Program-made: the position numbers and the translations under genes | Source of the DNA: Glomus cerebriforme | Taxonomy: Eukaryota; Glomeromycota; Glomeromycetes; Glomerales; Glomeraceae | Direction: 5' to 3' | NCBI GenBank assembly: GCA_003550305.1 | Contig: QKYT01000381.1 | Coordinates: forward strand, 1 to 64,000 | DNA: 64,000 bases | Notes under the pieces: model-generated | The model's input: the letters and a program-made list of their open reading frames with translations, nothing else | The model's database searches: none | What the model was told of the DNA's origin: nothing | In this document: in pieces, positions 1-10,525 of the stretch | Layout: every line of letters begins with the position of its first letter | How positions within the stretch are numbered: position 1 is the first letter of the stretch

Positions 1-836
1 AAATCTACTTCTGTTCCAGGTTCAACACAATGTGGACTAGCTCTTTCGAATTGACTTAAACCATATGTTTAAAATTGATGACAATAATTTTATTAAATTT
101 GGTTTAAAAAAGATTGTTAGTAAATTACATTAAACAAAAAGGAAAAAATATATATATTAAAAATATTTACTCTGGATCTTTAAGTCGATAAATAGGAGGT
201 AATCTGGCTTCTCCAAAAAGAACCCTAAAAAAAAAAAAATTAAATTAAATGAGATTGATTAGAATAGATTATTTTTTTTAAAGAAAATCAACTTACTTAT
301 CCTTCGCAGCTTCAACAGATAGATAAAGATGCACCAAATTACGTCTTTTATACTCAGATTCTGGTACCATCAGAGTTTCGATCCACTTAAAATATAATTT
401 TTACTCTTGTAAATTAAATTATTTAAATTATTTCTAAATTGTATCCAATCAATTAATTAAATTACCTTTGTTACGGGATGTTTCTAAAAAAAAAAGGGAA
501 ATACAATATAATTGAAAATGAATCTTAAAAAAAGTAAAATTTAAGATATATATCAAATACCTCGCCTTTTTTTGTAAAGTATTGATCAGCCTGATACCAT
601 AAAAGACCTAATATAACAACACCTAGTGTTTTCCTCCATATAGGTGCACCAAATCCTTGTAATGTAAGAAAATATTAATTTCTTAATTAAAAGGTTCAAA
701 GTTAAAACCATGATTTCATACCTTCTTTAGGGAATTTATGAGAACTAGATTCCGTTACATAATTACGAAAAAATGATGGTCTTTGCACAGTGCGTGAAGC
801 AAAGAGTGAAAAACGAGAGTTCCAAAATCGGTTCAT
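1..836 (-). CDS. Mitochondrial complex I accessory subunit, fungal 17.8-kDa type (3' end outside window)
   Basis: Six exons join in frame on the minus strand: 722-836, 561-655, 466-483, 297-385, 171-224 and 1-54; the last runs off the window. The product starts MNRFWNSRFSLFASRTVQRP, an Arg/Ser-rich mitochondrial presequence. One hydrophobic helix follows (GVVILGLLWY), then a soluble tail containing KHPVTKWIE, ESEYKRRNLVHLYLS and FERASPH. This layout, and the ASPH...G..VDL ending, resembles the fungal NADH:ubiquinone oxidoreductase 17.8-kDa accessory subunit as I remember it. The presequence and helix are read directly; the subunit name is an inference. Exon 3 is only 18 nt but keeps the frame. 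The stop codon is not in the window. Confidence 0.55.
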
Positions 837-2369
837 ATTTAAATAATATTATTTGAAATATTGAACAATGAATTTATTTTACATCACCTCTGTTACACAA
901 TTTTTGGGTAACCGTGTGTATGTGGCTTGATCTATTCCTTCATCATTCGACCGGCATTAAGCGTGGCTTACATGCGACAATGATATAAAGGACCCCTTGA
1001 CAATTATACATTAAAATTTTTTTAAGATCTCCAAATTCGAGATCGATTCTTGGAAGGTTAATTATCTGGCTTATGTCAAATAAAACGAAAATATTCAAAC
1101 TTACCATTACATCATCAAAGTATATTTCATCACGAAGCTATTTTGAATTGCAATTGTCGCCATATGACTTATTGGCATAGTCATCTGTTTATATTTTTTA
1201 CCCTCACTAATTTTACATGTAGATATAGTTGCGAAAATTTGATAGCAGATTATATGGGAGGAATTGTTAGATATTTTACTTTAGAATTGATATAAGATCT
1301 CCCGTATTCTCTCCTTGAAAGTGTTTTATATTCGCTGCTAATAAATCTGTTGCTAATCCCTTATTTGAAGTTATAAAGGATATGATACGAACCAACCTTA
1401 TCACACTTTATTGCGGTAATTAATGTGTAATATAGTTTGCAACTTTGCATGTATCACAAGCCTATGACCCGAATTTTGTAAATTATTTTAAGTAATCAGA
1501 AAGTTAGTGTCTATCAAAAGTATAATTATAAGTTTATAACGAGTTTTGCTCAGGCGAATTAATGATTCATATATATTTCAGCAAATGGACGCCACCTAAA
1601 TAATTAATTTAATAGCCTTATTTGTTATAATTTTTTTGTTTCAGATTCTATCTCTCCCTGCCGTCGAACTCTTATCACAAAGTAATTAATCGTTATTATA
1701 TGGCAAATACTATAAGGCAAAATTTCATTGCATAATTTTTAATAAAAAGTTTGTAAGATTTTTCATTACAATAAAATTAATATCATTCATTCGAACTGTC
1801 AAATGCTGATTAAGCAATAAAATGCGTAATTTAGTATTCTAATGTCTTATCACAGCATAGTCGGAAAATGAGGATCTTGTGAATGAATAAATGAATATAT
1901 TGAAAGTTCGATTAGAATATAAATTTAAAGATTAAAGAACCATGCAGTATTTTCATATTTTCATTTGGATTTATAATTTATACAATTACGGAATCACGAC
2001 TTGAATTTTATAAAGAATGAACATTTAAGTAGTTTTATAATCTTATATTTACAGTAAGTTAATGGGTCGTAATCTTCCCATTAGTTGTCCCATTACCAGG
2101 CGAAACGTGATGTTTCACGTTTTTGTGAAAATAAACCGGTTATAACAGCTAACACCTGTAATTACCATATGCGATGAGATCAGCGAGACGATATCGGCTA
2201 ATTTTAACAAATGATACAATGCCACACGCGCATGCCAAAAATGTTTATATTTGGTAGACTCCGTTTTAAACTTTTTTGGTATTCTTTTTTTTTTTGATAA
2301 AACAAATAATAATAATAATAATTAAAATCTTTTCTTATTTTAAAAATAAAAAAAAAAAACTTTATTAAA
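837..2369. other. Intergenic stretch, no gene recognised
   Basis: AT-rich sequence without a convincing reading frame or exon chain on either strand. The only structured site I saw is an 8-bp inverted repeat, AAACGTGA / TCACGTTT, at 2103-2122 with a 4-nt spacer. It lies about 250 bp upstream of the F-box gene. Confidence 0.5.
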
Positions 2370-2834
2370 ATGTCTTTAAATAGAATTAAAGTTTCAAATG
2401 GATATATATATCTAACAAAATCATCAGCAACAATATCATACCCATCAAAACTCTTGACATTTAATCACACTTATTTAATTGATGATGATACACATTATCA
2501 TCATTCCACATTTTCTCCATTTTCTAAAATACCAATTGAAATCCTTCCACATATATGTAAAAATTTAGCACCAAAAGATTTAGCTACATTAGCTTTAGTA
2601 TGTAAACAATTTAGTGAAATATTATATTTAAATAATGAAAAATCTTCCATTTGGTCAATATGTCAAGCTATTTGGAGAGAGAGTAGATTATATGTTTTAC
2701 CTCAATATAAAAAACCTCCTTTACATATGAGTGAAAGGAAATATACTATTATGATGTATGGAACTAAATGGGAATGGGAATCTTTTTATTTGAATTCTTC
2801 AATTTTATTAAAGAAACATTTGGCATTTTTTTAA
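2370..2834 (+). CDS. Short F-box protein
   Basis: Single-exon gene of 154 residues. An F-box core lies at about residues 53-90, with IPIEILPHICKNL, the turn APKDLATLALVCKQF and then SEIL. F-box proteins bind Skp1 and bring substrates to SCF ubiquitin ligases; the substrate cannot be inferred here. No leucine-rich repeats or other C-terminal domain follow. After the box there is only about 65 residues with a Trp-rich patch (IWRESRLYVLP, KWEWESF). That short form may be functional or a shortened copy. The ATG follows a poly-A-rich leader, as in neighbouring genes. Large F-box families are typical of Glomeromycotina. Confidence 0.75.
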   Translation: MSLNRIKVSNGYIYLTKSSATISYPSKLLTFNHTYLIDDDTHYHHSTFSPFSKIPIEILPHICKNLAPKDLATLALVCKQFSEILYLNNEKSSIWSICQAIWRESRLYVLPQYKKPPLHMSERKYTIMMYGTKWEWESFYLNSSILLKKHLAFF

Positions 2835-2946
2835 TTATTATTGTTTGTTTGTTTTTTTTTGGTTTTTTTTTAGGAACGAAAAAAAAAGATTACTTTATGT
2901 TTAGATTTTATATAATTTTTTTTTATNTCTTGTTCTCTTATTTCCT

Positions 2947-3815
2947 TCATTTCTTTATGAGTTGAAAAACCTCATATTCATTCACAAAGAAATTAGTAGA
3001 TTCAGTTATAACTCCTTTATAAGAAGTTTTTTTTGAACTTCCAAAATTTCCTATCATCCATAAATCGCCACATCCGAAACAAGGTCTGTTTGAAATAGAA
3101 CAATAAATCACGTTATTTGAATTATGAACTCTACTTAATTTATATTCTCCTGTATCATCTTTCATATTAAGAGAAAAAATGAAATTTTTATTGGTATTTT
3201 GATAAATGATTAGCCCAAGGATCATCTAAACAACAAATACAAGGATTATATCCACCAAGAATTTCTTGACTTTCTTTCAATTTAACTAAAACAATGGTTC
3301 CAACTTTATAATCACAACGAGAATGAGATTTAGATGAATCAAATTCATCACTACTTCCTCTTATCAATAAATTAAATTTTTAAGGAATTTTTTTAAAATC
3401 ATTTCATTCTTTATTATCAACCCAACTACTTATTAATGTTGCATGAGCTGATTCAATTATAGTTGAATTAATAATTGTAACCATTTCTGAAAGGATCACT
3501 CCAGGAAAATATTGGATTTGATTCAGATTTCATAAAATATCTTATAATATCTTCATTTAATTCTTTTGGTAAAAGTTTTTTAAATCTTTATCATATAAAT
3601 TCTATTGAAGATATTTTAAAAAAATCTTATTAAAGGAATACAATGATGTAATACTATTTCTAACTCTTTAAAATCTTGTTTTGATCAATTTGATATATCG
3701 ATTAATTTTATATAATCCCCATTTAATAAGATAATTCCATATATCAAATTTCTTTCATTTCTAAATCATCCCTTATAATTGTATCATCCAATTCAAAAAA
3801 TTTATTATGATCTCA
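2947..3815 (-). pseudogene. Degraded BTB-BACK-TLD gene (C-terminal half)
   Basis: Reading the minus strand in shifting frames recovers pieces in the order of the intact TLD gene at 58824-60350. First comes a BACK-like piece (FFELDDTIIRDD, then HHCIPLIR), then LLPKELNEDIIRYF, then SSWVD. Next is the TLD core (RGSSDEFDSS, EILGGYNP) and finally an open C-terminal stretch, 2947-3225, with NRPCFGCGDLW and ending NEYEVFQLIKK. In-frame stops and frame changes separate the pieces, and the BTB domain is missing. This is a decayed, 5'-truncated member of the family. No role is expected. Confidence 0.8.
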
Positions 3816-3830
3816 AATAAAAATATTTAA

Positions 3831-4029
3831 ATTGAGTAAAGAAGTCCTGAAAGATGTTTTCAGTATGACTAATGGTTATGCTGGCTTGGAAGGTTTGTTA
3901 TACGTGGAATATGCTCTCAATGAACAAGAACTTACATTTAATAAGTGGAACTCGCGCTTCACAAATTTCAAGCGAGATCAAAAGATTACAGCAGTTAACC
4001 TGTTTATTAATAGTCATACGCTTCGATAA
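3831..4029 (+). pseudogene. Fragment resembling the end of an AAA/CRN-type ATPase domain
   Basis: A 65-codon open stretch with no ATG at its start (first possible codon TTG) begins directly after the degraded TLD gene, on the other strand. It reads KEVLKDVFSMTNGYAGLEGL and then LTFNKWNSRF. The motif of F..TNG..GL followed by a short L.F..W segment resembles the C-terminal lid of AAA-type ATPase domains in the Crinkler-like families of these fungi. That link is from memory and weak. There is no P-loop, no start and no upstream exon, so I call it a gene fragment. Confidence 0.35.
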
Positions 4030-5580
4030 ATAATAAATAATGTAAATAAGTAATAAAAATAATAAAAGTATCAACAAAACATAATTTACATAACTATGCG
4101 GAAGAAAAGCGCAACATCATAAAAAAAAATATATATATGTATATATTTTTGTCAATATTTTATTATAATTAATATTGTTATAGTATGTGAAATATTTTCT
4201 TGAGTATGGTCAATTTTCCTTATACTAACAGATTCTTTTAATTTGGTAATATATAGTGAAAACTGTAGAATTTTAGTTAATTAGAATGAAGTTATCCTTT
4301 TAACAACATATAGTGTATTTTTATGTAGCTTGAATATCATCTAATTGACCTTGTAGCTCGATTTTTAAAACAAAAAGTATGATTAAATAAATTATTTAGT
4401 ATCGAATATTTACAAGTGTATTGGCAATCAAAAATTGCAAATTATCAATCTTACAATAGGCATAAATAAGTAAAATTTTTGAATAAAATGCATTAACTGT
4501 TGATTAAAAACGATTAAAAAAAAAAACCTCAACAGTTAAGATATGACGCACAATTTTCTGAAATATTGAAGGTAATATAAAATTCTAACGAAGATTTACG
4601 GTTATTACGATATAATTATATAGCAGATAGCAATTCACAAATCATCAACAGCAGTTGGATCAATTGTTTCCAAGATTATGTTAAAATTAAGTGTTGTCTT
4701 CCCTATTGTAGATATAGAAACAGCTAGAAATATTATTAAAACTCGAAAGAACAAGCTACAAAATTTAAGTAAGCTTTTGAATTTACTATAGTAAAGAACT
4801 ACATTCAGATAAGAATTATATATAAGAAAATTTATTACTAAGAATAGAAACACAATCATATGAAATTATGATCTAATCATCTCTTTTTTTTTCGCGTTGG
4901 ATTTCTTTCCCATTGAGGGAAGATCAGTATCCTAACCGGAAAATATATGACGTTATTTAAATTTTAAAGGAATAAAAAATCTTCCAAATCGTAGAATTGA
5001 TTATCTTTTTAACATTTAATTCGTTTATCCTTGAATATTTTAAATGTGATTATGTTGTTTTTCTGCTTTAATTGACTAGTAAGTAGTAACGATTACTGAT
5101 TTGAGTTCGTGTCAATATATTGGCCAAAATTAATTAATGCGAGCCAAACTGTATGATATAAATGATTTGAATGCGAAAGTTTTCATTCTTTTTTTTTTTT
5201 ATATTCAATTATAACATTTAAAGGTAAAATATAACCCTAAATTTTTATTTATCAAGCAAAATGAAAAAATAATTATAATGTTTTTTTTTAAAAAAAAAGG
5301 ATCCAACTATTACAAAATCAACAAGAGTATCGACAACATTTCTCTATTCAGATAAATAAATTTTCAACCTCAAAAACATAAAATCATTATAGAAGAATAA
5401 GAAAATTCGAATTTCAAAAATTATTAGAAAGAATTGCAGATCATGAATGAACGTAAAAAAAAAAAAATAATAATAAATAAATAAATTAATTAATTAAATT
5501 TAAAATCTAAATTCTCTATAAAAATTTAAATATTTTTTAAATTATTAATTTAATATTATCATAGAGAATAAGTTTCTTTC
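4030..5580. other. Intergenic stretch, no gene recognised
   Basis: AT-rich, with homopolymer runs and short ATT/AAT repeats near its right end (after about 5460). A 74-codon minus-strand frame at 4635-4859 is hydrophobic at its N-terminus. It has no family resemblance that I can name and no partner exons. Confidence 0.45.
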
Positions 5581-6840
5581 TCAATGCTCTTTTATATTAT
5601 TATTATTATTATTAAATTGACTTTTTTCAGTTAAATTTTTAAAATTTTTCATTAATTTTCTACCTTTCTTATGATCTTCAACAGATCTACCAACACGAGA
5701 TTGAGGTCCAAATTGTTTTTGAAATATGAAATTCCAATGTACCATAAACCAAGAAGTATGATAAGCTAAATTATCATAAAATTCTGGAGCAATTTTACGA
5801 ATTCTTGGTAAATTTGACCATGCAACCTTAAAAAAATAAAAAATTAGAAAATTAAATAAATAAATAATAATAATAATAATAAAATAATAAATAAATGAAA
5901 TAAAATTATTATAGTATTATAATTTTTTATTACTTACTTTTGAAAAATCATGATGTTCATTATGATAACCAATATTTAAAAAGAAATAATTCAAAATTCC
6001 ATAATAAGAATAAGTTTCTTGACCATCATCAAAAGTATAATGTTCTTGAATAAAATGAGCAGCACCAGGATGTATACTATAACCAATCCATAAACTTAAA
6101 AGTAAATAAAGTAAACCCTTCATACCACAAAAATAATAAACTAAAAAATCAACTGATATAGTGAAAACCCAATTAACATATTCCCAAAAACATGGTTCCT
6201 TTCCCATTGCCATTCCTCTAACAACATACATTACAGGATAAATCATTATCCAACCAAGTTTTAATAATGAATTACCACGAATCAATTTTTTTTCCCATTC
6301 TAAAGGTAAATCAGGATCAAATCCTACTACACCTTGAAAAGTATGATGTTCTAAATGATAACGACGAAATGACATAGCAATTGGAAAAGGAAGTGCAGCA
6401 TTTGCTAAAAGTCCTACAAGACGATTTTGAAAGGATGTTGGAGCGGCCAAACAATGTGCTGTTTCGTGAATAATCACTCCATAAAGTTGAGTAAAAGATG
6501 CTCCAATAAAATAACAATATATTAACATAATTACATTCCAATCTGTTAAAATTTTACCAAAAACATAAGCTGCAATTAATTGTGCTGCAGCTGCAAATGA
6601 AGTAATGAAAATAGTTGAACTATCATAACCATATAATTTTTCAATTTCTGGATATTTTTTTAAAATCGAAAATTTTCTTTTCATATGAGGTTCATCTAAA
6701 TTATCTATCGCTATATCTTCATCAACATATGGAATTGATTTCTTCCAATCTCCAAGATATAAAGGATTTCGAGAATCTGGATTATTTTTTTCCTTGCTAG
6801 GTAAAGGAATATCATGAGATATTTTTGTAAATGGTGGCAT
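5581..6840 (-). CDS. Sphingolipid delta-4 desaturase (DES1/DEGS family)
   Basis: Two exons, 5938-6840 and 5581-5826, joined in phase 0 across a short GT-AG intron, give 382 residues. The enzyme introduces the 4,5-trans double bond into dihydroceramide at the ER membrane. The three histidine boxes of membrane di-iron desaturases are present: HETAH at residues 125-129, HLEHH at 162-166 and HNEHH at 293-297. Several hydrophobic segments surround them. The N-terminus has the DES-family lipid-desaturase segment with DWKKSIPYVDED and YPEIEKLYGYD. The C-terminus adds an Asn run encoded by an ATT/AAT microsatellite, with the stop at 5581-5583. It is transcribed divergently from prolyl-tRNA synthetase, with about 270 bp between the starts. 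Family assignment is firm. Confidence 0.93.
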
Positions 6841-7112
6841 ATTTAATTATTTACTATTTTTTTTTTAAAAAAAAAAACGTAAAAATTAAAAGCATATTAA
6901 GTGATCACTAAAAAGAAAAAAGAGGGGAAAAAAAAGATGTTGATGTTTACAATGTAATATAGTCAGTCGAACAATCGACTAGTTACTAACAAATAAGGAG
7001 ACGGTTACGCAGATACGCAGCCTCAACCGATTTGGAATAAATTAGTAGGCTATGCGATCAAAAAATTTTTTCGTTAATATTTTCCCTAATATTCATATTT
7101 CCTCTAGAAAAG

Positions 7113-9291
7113 ATGTCGAATAAGGCCGAAAAGAAAGTTGCTTCAAAAAAGCATACTAAAAAACCTGATGGTACTTTATACATAATTAATTTATATTGTA
7201 AAATTTATTTATATTCTTTATTAAAATACTCTAAAAAATTTTAATTATCTTTCATAGCCCATATTGAAGGAGCTTCTCAACTTGGTATTGAGATTCGAAA
7301 AGAGGCTAACTTCTCTGGCTGGTACACACAGGTATTACAAGTTATTATCATAAAATTAATTTGATAATGAACAAATATGAAAAAAAATCCATTTATTATC
7401 TTCAAGGTGTTAAAACGTTCCGAAATGCTAGAATATTATGAAGAAGTTTCCGGATGTTATATCATAAGGCCTTTGGCTTATAATATATGGGAAGAAATTC
7501 AGAGTAAGTTGTATTTGATAATTAAATTATTAAATTTTAATGAAAATATTGGTTTGATCTAATTTATGCTTGATAATTATCGATAGGTTTTTTTGATGCT
7601 GCCATCAAAAAATTAGGAGTCGAAGATACTTATTTTCCAATGTTTGTTTCACAAAGACAATTGGAAAGAGAAAAGGATCATGTTGAGGGTTTTGCTCCTG
7701 AAGTTGCTTGGGTTACTAAAGCGTTTGTATCAAATACTGAGTTTTTACTTAATTCTTATTTAATAATCAAATATTGAGGTAAAATTTCATTATTCAAATA
7801 GAGGATCTAGCAATATTGAAAATCCGGTCGCTATTCGTCCAACATCTGAGACAGTAATGTATCCATATTTTGCTAAATGGATTAGAACTTACCGTGATTT
7901 ACCATTAAAACTTAATCAATGGTGTAATGTTGTTCGATGGGAATTCAAAAATCCTCGTATGTTTTTAATTAAATATTTCCTAAACATATAATTTAAAAAC
8001 ATTGATTTCTCATGTTTTATTTCTAGAACCTTTTATTAGAACACGTGAATTTTTATGGCAAGAAGGTCATACTGCTCATTTTACAAAGGAAGATGCTGAT
8101 ATTGAAGTGCGTGAAATTTTAGAGCTTTATCGTCAAGTATACGAAGATATGCTTGCAGTTCCTGTAATAAGAGGAGTTAAGTCTGAAAAAGAAAAATTTG
8201 CTGGTGGACTTTATACTACTACTCTTGAAGGTTTTATTCCAGCAACAGGTCGTGGAGTTCAGGCTGCTACTTCTCATTGTTTGGGTCAAAATTTTTCAAA
8301 AATGTTCGATATTGTTATCGAAGATCCTAATGCTCCAGCAGGAGCTGATGGTAAAGATGCAAAGAAAATGTATGTTTGGCAAAATTCTTGGGGTCTTTCT
8401 ACTCGTAGTATTGGTGTAATGGTAATGATTCATGGCGATAATAAAGGTTTAGTATTGCCTCCCCGTGTTGCTGCAACTCAAGTTATTGTTATTCCCTGCG
8501 GTATTACGTCAAAAACTACAGATGATGACAAAAAACTTGTGGAAAAGAAAATTAATGATGTAGTTGAAGAATTGAAATCAGCTGGAATTAAAGCTAAAGC
8601 AGATCTAAGAGAAAATTATTCACCAGGATATAAATTTAATCACTGGGAATTGAAAGCAAGTAACAATATATGTCCTTTTTTTTAAAAAAGATCTTTTATT
8701 TTAACGTATTTTTGCAAAATCTTTTAGGGTGTTCCAATTCGTCTAGAAATTGGTCCACGTGACTTGTCCAATCAACAATCACTTATGGTTCGTCGTGATA
8801 ATGGCTCTAAGGAACCTATTCCTTTAGAAGGAATTGTTTCACGTATTTCTGATACTCTTAAAATTATTCAAAAAGATATGTTTGACCGTGCCAAAAAAGT
8901 TTATGATGATCATGTGAAAATAGTTTTAAAATGGGAAGATTTCGTTCCAATCTTGGATGGTAAAAATTTTGCATTGATTCCATGGTGTGAGGGAGAGAAA
9001 TGTGAAGATGAAATAAAAGAAAAAAGCGCTAGACAGTAAGTTTGTCTTGAAAAAAAAAATTATATATATATATATATATATTTTTAAACATAATTTATTT
9101 ATTTTATTTTATTAAATTTTAGTATTACTGAACAAGAAGCGGAAGATGAGAAAGCTCCATCAATGGGTGCAAAATCTTTGTGTATTCCTTTTGAACAACC
9201 CGATGATCCTCCAATTATTCCTGGTGAAACTAAATGTGTTTCTTGTGGTACATTAGCTAAAAGATATGCTTTATTTGGAAGAAGTTATTAA
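7113..9291 (+). CDS. Cytosolic prolyl-tRNA synthetase (class II, archaeal/eukaryotic type)
   Basis: Eight exons (7113-7170, 7258-7331, 7407-7503, 7587-7722, 7802-7956, 8027-8655, 8728-9035, 9123-9291) give 541 residues. It charges tRNA-Pro. Class II hallmarks are visible: the motif 2 region [16 protein letters not shown], the segment [29 protein letters not shown] read across an exon junction, and motif 3-like [12 protein letters not shown]. An anticodon-binding domain follows. The family's zinc-type C-terminal domain ends [18 protein letters not shown], with the expected terminal Tyr. There is no YbaK editing domain. Intron 6 (8656-8727) fits only as a GC-AG intron: the donor is GCAAGT, and using the nearby GT creates a frameshift. 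A TA microsatellite sits in the last intron. Confidence 0.95.
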
Positions 9292-10525
9292 AGAAGATTG
9301 ATTAAAATAGATTTGTTATCATGATTATTTATTTTTTATAATCAATAATGTATTAATATATTAATAAATTGTCTGTAATGTTAACTAAATATTTGCGTGT
9401 TAAATAATAAGATCAGGTGAATTCATTCGGCTTCAAAGTAGGAGTTAGATATATATAATATTTTATATGTTTGATAGGATTATGGAGATTTTTTATGCTC
9501 AGAAGCTGTCGAATTTGGTATTATAAATCAGTGCAATAAATGGATGCTATATACAGTAAATGTTTATAATATTTGTTTCCAATTTTTAGTGGCTGGTAAT
9601 TATTCTATGCATATATGTATGTTTATATACAGTATATATATAAGACTATTCTTTCTTGCTTATAAGGATTCCCAAATTTGATTGGTGCCACCAATGAAAA
9701 TTTATCTTTGAAAAATTTTCATAGAAAATTATTTTTTTTTCTACAGTAAAATTTTCAAATTTAGAAGAATTTTCTGCGATACAGTAAAATTTTATTAAAT
9801 AAATAATTATATAAAAGAAAAAAAATTATTGTTTTTTTAACATTGCGGATTGCGGCACATATAAACTCCATAATTCCCGCCAGCATTTATAAATTGAATT
9901 TTGAAGATTAAATTTCTAGAACTGTAATTACACTTGTATATTGTTGGAAATTCCAAAAAAAGAAATTCTCATTAATTAATGTTCTAGCTATTCAGGGAAA
10001 ATAAATTCTTCTGGGAACTCGGATAAATCCTATTGGTAATATCAGATCATCAGATAACTGATATAATTTATAGTGATTCTAATAATAAAATCTACCTTAT
10101 TATCGGAAAGATTATTGATTATTATTGTCGAAAACTTGATATATATAACGATTCACAAAATTAAAGATCAGATTGGCGCGAAACCGAACATCCGAAACCC
10201 TAGTTTGGAAACACCTTTGTAGATTCGCCCGAAACCATTCACACACGTAATCTTTGATTTTATCACGTGACCACTAACTTTAAAAAAAAAATTTCGGCTA
10301 TCAATGGCGTTTTTTTGATTTTTAATTTTTACGACAAAATTCGACAACTTTATCCCATTGGGTTTACCAAATTTGATCAATTTGTTTTTCTATAAATGAT
10401 AGGCCAATCACAAGTCAGAACTAGTGATAACAGCAGGGATAAAAACCCGATTTGATTCATATTACAACTTCATGAGTTCGTTGTTGACACTTAACTTTCT
10501 ACTTTATTGTTGAATACTAGGAAAT
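9292..10525. other. Intergenic stretch between prolyl-tRNA synthetase and PPIP5K
   Basis: About 1.2 kb without an exon chain. A 70-codon minus-strand frame at 10168-10380 ends GVSKLGFRMFGFAPI. It lies over a moderately GC-richer patch that resembles dispersed repeat-derived open frames often predicted in these fungi (memory, unverified). A TCACGTGA-type box lies at about 10263-10270, roughly 255 bp upstream of the next ATG. Confidence 0.4.

Noticed and set aside
4635..4859. 74-codon hydrophobic minus-strand frame
   Set aside because: AT-rich codons give hydrophobic residues by chance; no family or exon support.
6317..6541. Minus-strand alternate frame within the desaturase
   Set aside because: Overlaps the histidine-box exon in another frame; no independent support.
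10168..10380. 70-codon minus-strand frame ending GFRMFGFAPI
   Set aside because: No start context, no partner exons and no domain; it looks like a chance or repeat-derived frame.
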